Shown one piece after another: positions 16,277 through 24,325 of a stretch of DNA of 64,000 nucleotides. How positions within the stretch are numbered: the stretch's first letter is position 1; each line of letters starts with the position of its first letter. The stretch covers positions 7,502,001 through 7,566,000 of the forward strand of contig NZ_CP023689.1 in NCBI RefSeq assembly GCF_008704715.1. Direction: 5' to 3'. Under the pieces are notes generated by a model. It did no database searches. It was not told the DNA's origin and saw only the letters and a program-made list of their open reading frames with translations. A program made the position numbers and the translations under genes. This stretch comes from Streptomyces chartreusis (lineage in GTDB: Bacteria; Actinomycetota; Actinomycetes; Streptomycetales; Streptomycetaceae).

Positions 16277-17020
16277 ATGTCCAAGGAATTCGAGATCGCC
16301 GACGAGTTCGAGGTCGACGCCACGCCCCAGGAGGTGTGGGAGGCCGTGACCGCCGGCACCGGCGGCTGGCTGTGGCCGATGGAGGCACCCGAGCCGCGTG
16401 TCGGCGGCAAGGGACCCTTCGGCTCCACCGTGACCGCCTGGGACCCTCCGCACCACTACACCAACCGCGTCGAGAACGTCGACGGCATCTCCGAGCAGAC
16501 CCTCAACCAGCTCGACTACACCATCGAGCCCCGCGACGAGGGCCGCCGCGCCTGGGTGCGCTACGTGCACAGCGGCATCTTCGTCGACGACTGGGACAAC
16601 CAGTACGACGGCGCCAACCGGCACACCGAGTTCTATCTGCACACCCTGCGCCAGTACCTCACCCGCTTCCGGGGCCGCCCGGTCACCGCCTTCGCCACCT
16701 TCGACGGGCCCGAGGCGTCCAAGGCGGCCGACGCGTTCGTCACCGTGGGCCGTGCGCTCGGTCTCGCCGACGACACCGCGCAGGGCGCGAGCGTGCAGGT
16801 GCGCGGTCCGAAGGGGCAGGTCCTGGACGCCGTCGTCGACTTCCGCAACCCGTACTTCCTCGGGCTGCGCACGGACGACGCGCTCATCCGCTTCTTCGGC
16901 CGCAACCACTGGGGCTACATGGTCGGCATGTCGGTCCACGACTTCGCGCCCGGCGCCGACGCCGCGGCGGACGAGGACATGTGGAAGGGCTGGCTGAACG
17001 GCGTGTTCAGCCAGCCCTGA
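16277..17020 (+). CDS. SRPBCC (START/AHSA1-like) domain protein
   Basis: The product is 247 aa. The opening FEIADEFEVDATPQEVWEAVT and GGWLWPMEAPEP are typical of AHSA1-type SRPBCC proteins, with two half-domains of the fold along its length. It is cytoplasmic and the ligand is unknown. It is coupled with the upstream ArsR-type regulator and ends 13 bp from the convergent nuclease gene. Confidence 0.82.
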   Translation: MSKEFEIADEFEVDATPQEVWEAVTAGTGGWLWPMEAPEPRVGGKGPFGSTVTAWDPPHHYTNRVENVDGISEQTLNQLDYTIEPRDEGRRAWVRYVHSGIFVDDWDNQYDGANRHTEFYLHTLRQYLTRFRGRPVTAFATFDGPEASKAADAFVTVGRALGLADDTAQGASVQVRGPKGQVLDAVVDFRNPYFLGLRTDDALIRFFGRNHWGYMVGMSVHDFAPGADAAADEDMWKGWLNGVFSQP

Positions 17021-17033
17021 GCCGCACCGGAGG

Positions 17034-18860
17034 TTACGGGCGGAAGCGCAGCACCTGCGGGTCGTGGTCGCTGATCTGGTCGTTGAACTCCGAGTTGATG
17101 TGCACGCTGTCGTACTCGAAGTCGCAGCCGCGCCGGATCGACGGGCTGACCAGGATCTGGTCCAGCGTCTGGGCGTTGCCCTGGTAGACGTAGGAGTAAC
17201 GCTCGCTCCTGGGCAGCGACTTGATCGCCGACCACAGCTCGCCGTCGCCTTCGAGGATCTTCACGGTGTCGGAGAACTCGAAGTCGTTGATGTCGCCGAG
17301 GGCGATGACGTCCGCGTTCTTCTGCGTGTCGAGGACATCCTTGACGAACGAGTGGATCGCCGTGGCCTGCGCGTGGCGCTGCACCTCGGAGCTGCGGCTC
17401 GGCGGCTGGTACTGCGCCGTCAGACCCTGGTCGCCGCCCTTGGAGTTGAGGTGGTTGGCGATCACGAAGACGGTCTTGCCGCGGAAGACGAACTCGCCGA
17501 CCAGCGGCTTGCGGCTGCTGCCGAAGGCCGCGTTCGCCGGGTCGATCCGGCCGGGGGAGAGGGTCAGGGCGGCCTTGCCGCGCACCTTCGTCACACCGAC
17601 GGCGGTCGTGGCGTCGCCGCCCGCACGGTCGGTGAAGGACACCCGCTCCGGGTTGAACAGGAACACCTGGCGGATGTTGCCGCCCGGCTCGCCGCCGTCG
17701 GCGTTGTTCACCGGGTCGATCGAGCGCCAGTCGTACGTCGGGCCGCCCGCGGCCACGATCGCGTCGATCAGCTTGGTCATCGTCTGGTCGGCGGCGACCG
17801 TGCCGTCGTTCGTCGCGCCGTTGTTGTCCTGGATCTCCTCCAGGGACACGATGTCGGGCGACTGGAGGTTGTTCACGATCGCGGACGCGTGCTCGGCGAA
17901 CGTGGCGTCGGACGGGTCCAGGTTCTCCACGTTGTACGTGGCGACCGCCAGCTCGCCGCGCGACTGCTTCTGCGTGGCCTCCTTCTTCAGACCGGCGCTC
18001 TTCAGCGTGCCGAGCTGGTTGGCGACCAGGGTGTAACCGCCGAACTGGTTGTAGTCCAGCGGGCCCGAGGTGGCGCCCTGAAGGACGTCACCGACGTTCG
18101 CGGTGGGGAAGTCGGCGGGCTTGCCCAGGGACTGGATCTGCAGCCGACCGGTGTTCTGGGAGTCGTACGTGCCGTAGACCGTGCCGCCGCGGCGGTTGCG
18201 GTTCTCCCACGGCTTCACCGTGACCCACAGCTCGGTGTACGGGTCGGTGGCGCCGACCACGCGGGTGTCGGCGACCTGGACGTTCTCGCCCTCGAGGGAC
18301 TCGTAGTAGTCCAGGGCGTACTTCCCGGGCTCCAGGGTCAGGCCGTTGACGGAGCCGCCGGCGGCGGTGTCGCCCTCGGGGCTGTAGGCGGCCGGCACCG
18401 ACTTCGCGTCGATCACCTTGGCGGCCGGGACGGCGTTGCCGCTGGAGACGACGGTGATCACCGGCTTGGTGATCTCGGTCAGAGACTGGTTGCCGGAGGA
18501 GGCGCCGCCCGGGACGTACTCCGAGACCGTGCCCGAGACCAGGACCGAGTCGCCGACGGCGACCTTCGGGTTGGAGCTGGTGAAGACGAAGACGCCCTCG
18601 CTGGTGGCCGGGTTGTCGTCCGGGGTCGGGTCCTGGATCCAGAAGCCTCTGGACGACCCGTAGGTGCGTACGCCGGTGACGATTCCGGCCACGTCCGTGA
18701 CCTGCTTGCCGGCGTACGGGGATATTCGAGTACTGCCCTGGACGTCATGGATGCGCATGGAGTCGGCGTGCGCGGGCGCCGTGAGAATGACGGTGGACGC
18801 CGCGGAACAGACGGCGGCGACGGTGAGCGCGGCGAGACGCGCGGACTTCTTGCTCGGCAA
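17034..18860 (-). CDS. Secreted ExeM/NucH-family endonuclease, TTG start
   Basis: The product is 608 aa. The proposed start is the TTG at 18860, which has GGAGGG six to seven bases upstream and opens a clean signal peptide (MPSKKSARLAALTVAAVCSA, cleavage near AHA-DS). No ATG or GTG fits. Residues about 35-180 are an OB-fold/LTD-like region (TDVAGIVTGVRTYGSSRGFW). The C-terminal endonuclease/exonuclease/phosphatase domain shows ATYNVENL, SLEEIQD, NHLNSKGGD, GDINDFE and the terminal SDHDP His-Asp motif. It degrades extracellular DNA, probably for phosphate. Confidence 0.85.
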   Translation of the reverse strand: MPSKKSARLAALTVAAVCSAASTVILTAPAHADSMRIHDVQGSTRISPYAGKQVTDVAGIVTGVRTYGSSRGFWIQDPTPDDNPATSEGVFVFTSSNPKVAVGDSVLVSGTVSEYVPGGASSGNQSLTEITKPVITVVSSGNAVPAAKVIDAKSVPAAYSPEGDTAAGGSVNGLTLEPGKYALDYYESLEGENVQVADTRVVGATDPYTELWVTVKPWENRNRRGGTVYGTYDSQNTGRLQIQSLGKPADFPTANVGDVLQGATSGPLDYNQFGGYTLVANQLGTLKSAGLKKEATQKQSRGELAVATYNVENLDPSDATFAEHASAIVNNLQSPDIVSLEEIQDNNGATNDGTVAADQTMTKLIDAIVAAGGPTYDWRSIDPVNNADGGEPGGNIRQVFLFNPERVSFTDRAGGDATTAVGVTKVRGKAALTLSPGRIDPANAAFGSSRKPLVGEFVFRGKTVFVIANHLNSKGGDQGLTAQYQPPSRSSEVQRHAQATAIHSFVKDVLDTQKNADVIALGDINDFEFSDTVKILEGDGELWSAIKSLPRSERYSYVYQGNAQTLDQILVSPSIRRGCDFEYDSVHINSEFNDQISDHDPQVLRFRP

Positions 18861-19181
18861 CGGGATCCCTCCGGGGACATGCGTGGGTGCCGGGACGAGG
18901 GTGAAAAGCAGGATGGAGCGTGGGACCGGTCGGTCATGCCCGGTCGGACTGCAACGCGCGTAGAAAATACAGTGAACAGATGTCCGCCAAATTTCTACGC
19001 GCGTAATCTCCTGCGTGGTCACGCCACTTGTCAAGGTTTCGGCCATGTACACCGGCCGACAGGGAGATGAACCGGGCGGCATGGGTCGAAATCCGTCTAG
19101 GCTGAGCGACTGAGCCGCGGTGTGCAGCGGCTGATGAGCCGTGCTGAGCACGGCCGTGCAAGCGCCTAGGAGAACCATCCG
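18861..19181. promoter_or_regulatory. Divergent promoter region with 13-bp inverted repeat
   Basis: ACGCGCGTAGAAA (18954-18966) and TTTCTACGCGCGT (18992-19004) are perfect 13-bp reverse complements separated by 25 bp. Between them, on the minus strand, lies GTTCACTGTAT, matching 6 of 7 positions of a PhoP box half-site (GTTCACC). It serves the nuclease and possibly the 477-aa gene. AGGAG precedes the latter start. No gene is seen. Confidence 0.5.
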
Positions 19182-20615
19182 ATGTCAGACAGCGCCCCCT
19201 TGCCGCCGGTACGGCTGCACCCCGAAGCGGAGCTGGCGCGGGACGCGCTGTCCACGCCGTTGCTCTCACGCGCCGCGCGGCTGGCCCGCTGGGCCGGGCC
19301 CGACACCCGGATCGACGCCGGGGGCGGCCTCGTCGACGAGCAGTTGCCGGCCGCCGCCGAGGAACTCGGACTGAGCGGGGACGACGCCGCCGCGTACGCC
19401 GCCGAGGCCTGGCGGGTCGCTGTCGACACCGGACTTGTCGAGATCGTCGACGAGGAGGAGGGCACCGTCGAGGCCGGCGCGGAGCTGGCGCTGCTGACCG
19501 GCGGCGCCCCGCACGACGTGCTCGGTGTGTGGCTCGAAGCGCTGGAGACGGTGCTCGCCGACGCGAGCGTGCCCGACCTCGACGACCTGGTCGACGCCAT
19601 GGACGAGGGCGGCGAGGTCGACCTCTCCCAGCTGGACTGGGACCCGGAGGCCGAGGCGGAGTTCCTCGACGGCGTGCTCGGCAACCTGTATCTGCTGACG
19701 GCCAGTGAGGACGGGCCGGGCGACGGGCCCGTGCCGCTGCCGGCCCTCGCCGCGTCGATGATCGTGCCCAGCGACATGGGCGAGCCCACCAACGACGTAC
19801 TGGAGCAGGTCTCCGACGCGATGATGCGCCTGGACGACCAGTTCCGGCTGCTGGACCCGGTCGGTCTCGTGGAGTACCAGCCGGTGGACGAGGCGCTGAT
19901 GGCGGAAGCCGAGGCCGCCGAGGAACTGCCGGGCGGCATCGACGACACCGACGTGTCGCGCTACGGCATGGTGCGGCTGACCCCGCTCGGGCTGTACGGG
20001 ATGCGGGCGCGGCTGCTGGAGGCCGGGTTCGAGGCGCCCGCGGTCGGCGACCTCGCGGACAAGGGCGCCGACGCGCTCCTCGACGGGACGGCCACCTTCC
20101 CGCAGGCCGCCGCGCAGACCGAGACCGAGCAGTGGCTGGCCCGGCGCGAGTCCCTCGCCGCGGCACGGGAGTTGCTGGCGGCGGCGCGCGGCGGGGACGC
20201 CGGGGCACCGCTCAGGCGGCTGCGGTGCCAGCAGGCCCTGTCGCTGGTCGGCCCGGAGGCCGAGCCGGCGCTGCGGGAGGTCCTCGACGACCCGGAACTG
20301 GGCGGCCTGGCACGCGTGTGGCTGACCGAGGCCGGGTTCCCGGACGTGCCCGCGCCCTCCCAGGACCTGGTGTTCTGGCTGACCGTCGACACCGTGGCCG
20401 CACAGCTCGCGGCCGAGGGGAACTCCGACGAACTCCGGGCCCTGGTGGAGGGCCTGGCCGCCCAGCACAGCGGGTTCTTCGCGGCGGCCTGGCGGGTGGA
20501 GCACCCGGCGACCGCGGATGTCCTGGAGGCGATGGGCCGGCTGCACCCGGACAAGAAGGTCGCGAAGGAGGCGCGGAAGGCCGCGTTCAAGGCACGGTCC
20601 CAGCAGGGCGGTTGA
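19182..20615 (+). CDS. Large acidic cytoplasmic protein of unknown function
   Basis: The product is 477 aa with AGGAG before the ATG. There is no signal peptide or TM segment. The middle is strongly acidic (VEIVDEEEGTVEAG, LDDLVDAMDEGGEVDLSQL). The C-terminal 150 residues look like alpha-helical HEAT-type repeats (RCQQALSLVGPEAEPALREVL, LGGLARVWLTEAGF) ending with a basic tail. I recognise it only as a conserved Streptomyces-type hypothetical. A scaffold role is a guess from the repeats. Confidence 0.75.
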   Translation: MSDSAPLPPVRLHPEAELARDALSTPLLSRAARLARWAGPDTRIDAGGGLVDEQLPAAAEELGLSGDDAAAYAAEAWRVAVDTGLVEIVDEEEGTVEAGAELALLTGGAPHDVLGVWLEALETVLADASVPDLDDLVDAMDEGGEVDLSQLDWDPEAEAEFLDGVLGNLYLLTASEDGPGDGPVPLPALAASMIVPSDMGEPTNDVLEQVSDAMMRLDDQFRLLDPVGLVEYQPVDEALMAEAEAAEELPGGIDDTDVSRYGMVRLTPLGLYGMRARLLEAGFEAPAVGDLADKGADALLDGTATFPQAAAQTETEQWLARRESLAAARELLAAARGGDAGAPLRRLRCQQALSLVGPEAEPALREVLDDPELGGLARVWLTEAGFPDVPAPSQDLVFWLTVDTVAAQLAAEGNSDELRALVEGLAAQHSGFFAAAWRVEHPATADVLEAMGRLHPDKKVAKEARKAAFKARSQQGG

Positions 20616-20640
20616 TGCGGGTTTGCGGGTGCGGGCCGTG

Positions 20641-20683
20641 GGTGGCCGGTCGCGCCCGCGCGGCGGAGCCGCATATCGGCAGA
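20641..20683. repeat. Dispersed repeat family B, copy 1
   Basis: The stretch GGCCGGTCGCGCCCGCGC, then GGCGGAGCCGCATATCGG recurs almost unchanged at 54037-54079. It includes a GCGGC-GGA-GCCGC hairpin and lies just after a gene end, so it may act as a terminator. Confidence 0.65.
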
Positions 20684-20705
20684 GTCCAGCGCTCCTTAGG
20701 GCGTT

Positions 20706-20727
20706 GTTCAACTGGTGTTAAGGCATG
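20706..20727 (+). promoter_or_regulatory. Candidate PhoP (PHO) box upstream of phoX
   Basis: Two 11-bp units in tandem, GTTCAACTGGT and GTTAAGGCATG, start with GTTCAAC and GTTAAGG against the Streptomyces PHO consensus GTTCACC. The match is partial. The phosphatase downstream makes phosphate control likely on general grounds. Confidence 0.35.
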
Positions 20728-20797
20728 AGCGGAATTCTGGCGCCGTCGCGCAGCCCGCCACCCCCTCCACGGCACACCCACTGTCACAGGAGACACC

Positions 20798-22243
20798 ATG
20801 TCGCTCACCCGTAGGGACTTCGCCAGAACATCCGCGGTCACCGGTGTCGCGCTGGCAGGCAGCGCAGGCGTTCTCGCCACCGCACCGAACGCCCTCGCCT
20901 CCACCGAGTCCGAGATCGCGAGCGAGGAGTCCGGGAACGCCCACGGTGGCGGTGTCGGCTACGGACCGCTCGTCGCGGACCCCAAGGGCCTCCTCGCGCT
21001 GCCCGCCGGATTCAAGTACCGCGTCATCACCTACAGCGGGAAGACCAAGCTGGAGTCGGGCGAGTTCACCCCCTCCAACCACGACGGCACGGCCGCCTTC
21101 GACGGCCCGCGCGGCACCACCCTGCTGGTCAACAACCACGAGCTCGGCGGCCCCCGCGCCCAGTGGCCCCACCCGGTCCCGCTGACCGAGGGCCTCGTCT
21201 ACGACCCGGCCGCCTCCGGCGGCTGCACGGTCGTCGAGGTGCGCCCCGACGGCCGCGTCGCCGAGTGGGTCGGCATCGCCGGCACCGCCACCAACTGCGC
21301 CGGCGGCAGTACCCCTTGGGACACCTGGCTCACCTGCGAGGAGACCGAGGACAAGGCCGGCGCCAACGGCATGACCAAGGACCACGGCTACGTCTTCGAG
21401 GTCGACCCCGCCGACCACCGCGCCAACAAGAACCCCAAGCCCGTCAAGGCGCTCGGCCGCTACGCCCACGAGGCCGTGGTCATCGACCCCAAGCGCGGCC
21501 ACGCCTACCTCACCGAGGACGCCTCCAACCCCAACGGCCTGCTCTTCCGCTGGACCCCGCCCGAGCACTTCCGCCACGGCCGCGGCAAGCTGCGCACCCT
21601 CGCCGACGACGCGGGCACGCTCCAGGCGTTCAAGTGCTTCGACTCCGGCGGCAAGTTCGTCGACGACCTCTCCCGCGCCACCAGGATCGGCACCGTCTAC
21701 GGCGTCGACTGGGTCGACGTGCCCGACCGTGACGCGCGCACGACGTCCGTGCGCAAGCAGTTCACCACCGGCCAGGTCACCCGCGCCCGCAAGCTCGAAG
21801 GCATGTGGTGGGGCGACGGCGGCGTGTACATCGTCTCCTCCTACGCCCGCGCGGAGAGCCCCGGCCGGCCGCACGACGGCTCCGTCTGGTTCTACGACCC
21901 CAAGCGCCGCACCCTCACCCTGAAGGTCCTCATCGGCGTCAACCCCGACCCGTCCAAGGACGGCGCCTTCGACGGCCCCGACAACATCACCGTCTCCCCG
22001 TACGGCGGCCTCGTCATCGCCGAGGACGGCGAGGGCATCCAGCACCTGTTCGGCGCCACCGACAGCGGCCGCACCTACCCGATCGCCCGCAACGAACTGA
22101 ACATCGGCACCGCCGAGGAGCCGGAGTACAGCGAGTTCACCGGCGTCACCTTCTCCTGCGACGGCCGCACCCTCTACGCCAACATCCAGACGCCCGGAAT
22201 CATGCTCGCCATCACCGGTCCCTGGAAGCGGCAGCGCCGGTAA
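20798..22243 (+). CDS. phoX: Secreted PhoX-family alkaline phosphatase
   Basis: The product is 481 aa with a Tat signal (SLTRRDFARTSAV) and an Ala-rich export region. The body is a PhoX/DUF839 beta-propeller: TLLVNNHELGGPRAQW, TPWDTWLTCEETED, RYAHEAVVIDPKRGHAYLTED, GPDNITVSPYGGLVIAEDG, FTGVTFSCDGRTLYANIQTPG. Glu and Asp ligands for iron/calcium fall in these motifs. It releases phosphate from esters outside the cell. A PHO-like box lies upstream. Confidence 0.9.
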   Translation: MSLTRRDFARTSAVTGVALAGSAGVLATAPNALASTESEIASEESGNAHGGGVGYGPLVADPKGLLALPAGFKYRVITYSGKTKLESGEFTPSNHDGTAAFDGPRGTTLLVNNHELGGPRAQWPHPVPLTEGLVYDPAASGGCTVVEVRPDGRVAEWVGIAGTATNCAGGSTPWDTWLTCEETEDKAGANGMTKDHGYVFEVDPADHRANKNPKPVKALGRYAHEAVVIDPKRGHAYLTEDASNPNGLLFRWTPPEHFRHGRGKLRTLADDAGTLQAFKCFDSGGKFVDDLSRATRIGTVYGVDWVDVPDRDARTTSVRKQFTTGQVTRARKLEGMWWGDGGVYIVSSYARAESPGRPHDGSVWFYDPKRRTLTLKVLIGVNPDPSKDGAFDGPDNITVSPYGGLVIAEDGEGIQHLFGATDSGRTYPIARNELNIGTAEEPEYSEFTGVTFSCDGRTLYANIQTPGIMLAITGPWKRQRR

Positions 22244-22293
22244 TACGCTCACGGCGGCCATTAATTCGCTCGCCCGTCCCGAGCTGCGCCTCC

Positions 22294-22299
22294 TACAGT
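22294..22299 (+). promoter_or_regulatory. Candidate -10 for the Y RNA / rsr transcript
   Basis: TACAGT fits TANNNT and would start transcription near 22305, just upstream of the first Y-RNA-like module. No convincing -35 is seen. Confidence 0.3.
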
Positions 22300-22318
22300 G
22301 AGATCACAACGTCACGCA

Positions 22319-22390
22319 CCTCCCGGTGCGATGGCAGCGGCTACTTCTCTTCCAAAGAATCCCAGCCGCCGCCGACTTGATCTCGGGAGG
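22319..22390 (+). ncRNA. Short Y-RNA-like RNA without tRNA-like domain
   Basis: The terminal stem is CCTCCCG (22319-22325) with CGGGAGG (22384-22390). The inner stem is GGCAGCGGCT (22333-22342) with AGCCGCCGCC (22364-22373), with one A-C mismatch. The internal loop between the two stems (GTGCGAT on the 5' side, GACTTGATCT on the 3' side) is nearly identical to the one in the next RNA, while stem bases change in a compensatory way (G-C here, A-U there). This is what is expected of the Ro-binding part of a Y RNA. The apical part is a small TTCT/AGAA hairpin. No T-run follows, so it may be cut from a longer transcript. Confidence 0.6.
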
Positions 22391-22401
22391 CGCAGCTCAT
22401 G

Positions 22402-22554
22402 GTGGGTGCCCGGTGCGCAGGCAACGGTTACTTCATTGGATCTGGTGGTTGCGGGTTCGAATCCCGTCATCGACCTCGGGTCGGTGTAGCTCAATTCGGC
22501 AGAGCACCAGGCTAAAGTCCGTCGCCGACTCCTGATCTCGGGCACCCATCTTTT
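22402..22554 (+). ncRNA. yrlA: Y RNA (YrlA type) with circularly permuted tRNA-like domain
   Basis: The terminal stem TGGGTGCCCG (22403-22412) pairs with CGGGCACCCA (22539-22548), followed by TCTTTT, as in a terminator. Next come the internal loop GTGCGCA / GACTCCTGATCT and the stem GGCAACGG/CCGTCGCC. The core is a tRNA read out of order: anticodon-like stem CTGGTG/CACCAG; T arm GCGGG-TTCGAAT-CCCGT (22451-22467); an 8-bp acceptor stem CATCGACC/GGTCGGTG closed by the loop TCG; then U8-A9 and the D arm GCTC-AATTCGGCA-GAGC (22489-22505) with the GG pair. This is the published layout of bacterial YrlA RNAs. The Ro60 gene follows at once. Confidence 0.88.
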
Positions 22555-22600
22555 GCTGCGCCTTCCTCCGAAACACGAACGAATTCGGGGGGAATTCAAC

Positions 22601-24184
22601 ATGGCGCGATTCAACACGCGCGCCGCCAAGGCGCGTTTCACCTCGCGGGTCACCTCGACCGGCCGTGTGCTGCGCACCTACGAGGGCGGCCGCGGCCGTG
22701 AGCGCGACGCGCGCTCCGAGCTGTTCCTGCTCGCCGTCTCCAACTTCGTCTCCCAGCAGACCTTCTACGAGACCGGCGCCGACCGCGACGACCGCTTCGC
22801 GCGGCTCGTGCGCGAGCTCGCCGTCACCGACCCCGAGTGGACGGCCGGCCTGCTCGGCTGGCTGCGCGGCGAGGGCAACCTCCGTACGGCCTCCGTCGTG
22901 GGCGCCGCCGAGTACGTCAAGGCCCGCCTGGACGCCGGCGCTACCGACGGCCCGTCGAACCGGCAGGTCGTCGCCTCCGTCCTCCAGCGGCCGGACGAGC
23001 CCGGCGAACTGCTTGCGTACTGGACGGCGCTGTACGGCCGTAACGTCCCCAAGCCCGTCAAGCGTGGTGTCGCCGACGCCGTACGGCGTCTGTACAGCGG
23101 CAAGTCGCTGCTGAAGTACGACACCGCGTCCAAGGGCTACCGCTTCGGCGACATCCTCAACCTGGTGCACGCGGCACCGGACCCGGACAAGCCGTGGCAG
23201 GGCGAGCTGTTCCGGTACGCCCTCGACCGCCGGCACAACCCGGACACCGCGCTGCCGCCCGCGTCCAGCGACGTCCTCACCGCACACCGCGAGCTGATGG
23301 CGCTGCCCGTCGACCGGCGGCGGACGGTGGTCACGTCGGACGGCGGTGCCGAGCGGCTGGCGGCGGCCGGTATGACGTGGGAGGCGCTGGCGGGCTGGCT
23401 CCAGGGGCCGATGGACAAGGACGCCTGGGAGGCCGTGATTCCGTCGATGGGCGCCATGGCGCTCGCACGGAACCTGCGGAACCTCGACGAGGCCGGTGTG
23501 TCCGACGAGGTCGCGGCGCAGGTCGCCGCGCGGATCAGCGACCCGGCGCAGGTCGCGCGCTCGCGGCAGTTCCCCTTCCGGTACCTCGCCGCGTACCAGC
23601 ACGCGCCCTCGCTGCGCTGGGCGTACCCGCTGGAGCAGGCACTCGGCCACTCGCTGGCCAACGTGCCCAGGCTGCCGGGCCGCACGCTGGTGCTCGTCGA
23701 CCGCTCGGGCTCGATGTTCTGGTCGCGGCTGTCCGACCGCTCGCAGCTGAGCCGGGCCGACGCGGCGGCGATCTTCGGTACGGCGCTCGCGCTGCGGGCG
23801 GCGAACGCGGACCTCGTGCAGTTCGGTTCCGACAGCCGCGAGATCGCCTTCCGCAAGGGCGAGTCGGTGCTGAGGATCCTGGAGCGATTCGGGGACCTCG
23901 GCGGCACGAACACCACCGAGGCCGTGCGCCGGCACTACCGCAGGCACGACCGGGTGCTGATCGTCACCGACGAGCAGTACGCACCCAGCCACCACGGCGA
24001 CCCGACCGAGCAGATCCCGGCCGACGTGCCGGTCTACACCTGGAACCTCGCCGGGTACCGGGCGGGCCACGGCCCGTCGGGCACCGGGAACAGGCACACC
24101 TTCGGCGGCCTGTCCGACGCGGCCTTCCGGATGGTTCCGCTGCTGGAGGCCGCGCGGGACGCCGACTGGCCCTGGGCGGCCTGA
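22601..24184 (+). CDS. rsr: Ro60-family TROVE domain RNA-binding protein
   Basis: The product is 527 aa with GGGGGG before the ATG. Residues about 10-350 are the TROVE HEAT-repeat ring (NFVSQQTFYETGADRDDRF, DPEWTAGLLGWLRGEGNLRT). Residues about 360-520 are a von Willebrand A domain with MIDAS DRSGS near 367 and TDE near 455. Ro60 binds Y RNA on its outer surface and single-stranded or misfolded RNA ends in its channel. The adjacent upstream Y RNAs support a working ribonucleoprotein. No rtcB or PNPase gene is next to it. Confidence 0.93.
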   Translation: MARFNTRAAKARFTSRVTSTGRVLRTYEGGRGRERDARSELFLLAVSNFVSQQTFYETGADRDDRFARLVRELAVTDPEWTAGLLGWLRGEGNLRTASVVGAAEYVKARLDAGATDGPSNRQVVASVLQRPDEPGELLAYWTALYGRNVPKPVKRGVADAVRRLYSGKSLLKYDTASKGYRFGDILNLVHAAPDPDKPWQGELFRYALDRRHNPDTALPPASSDVLTAHRELMALPVDRRRTVVTSDGGAERLAAAGMTWEALAGWLQGPMDKDAWEAVIPSMGAMALARNLRNLDEAGVSDEVAAQVAARISDPAQVARSRQFPFRYLAAYQHAPSLRWAYPLEQALGHSLANVPRLPGRTLVLVDRSGSMFWSRLSDRSQLSRADAAAIFGTALALRAANADLVQFGSDSREIAFRKGESVLRILERFGDLGGTNTTEAVRRHYRRHDRVLIVTDEQYAPSHHGDPTEQIPADVPVYTWNLAGYRAGHGPSGTGNRHTFGGLSDAAFRMVPLLEAARDADWPWAA

Positions 24185-24203
24185 GGCGGAAACGCCCCGG
24201 ACG

Positions 24204-24247
24204 AGAGTGGCCCGCACCACGTGGGGAGTGCGGGCCACTCTTCTGTT
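24204..24247 (+). terminator. Strong terminator after rsr
   Basis: AGAGTGGCCCGCAC (24204-24217) pairs perfectly with GTGCGGGCCACTCT (24228-24241), 14 bp, followed by TCTGTT. Confidence 0.85.
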
Positions 24248-24325
24248 CCCGCCCGTCACCTCCTGCCTCCTGTCTCTTGTCCGTTCTCTTGTCGGGCCGA
24301 GGGCTGACATCTAACATTTCAGTTC

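Noticed and set aside
17064..19070. 668-aa plus-strand frame
   Set aside because: It is antisense to the nuclease, has runs typical of shadow frames (Val/Gly/Leu/Asp/Arg) and no SD or domain.
22444..22510. A tRNA gene or tRNA fragment
   Set aside because: T arm precedes the D arm and the acceptor stem is closed by a loop, so it cannot be a normal tRNA; it fits the YrlA tRNA-like domain.
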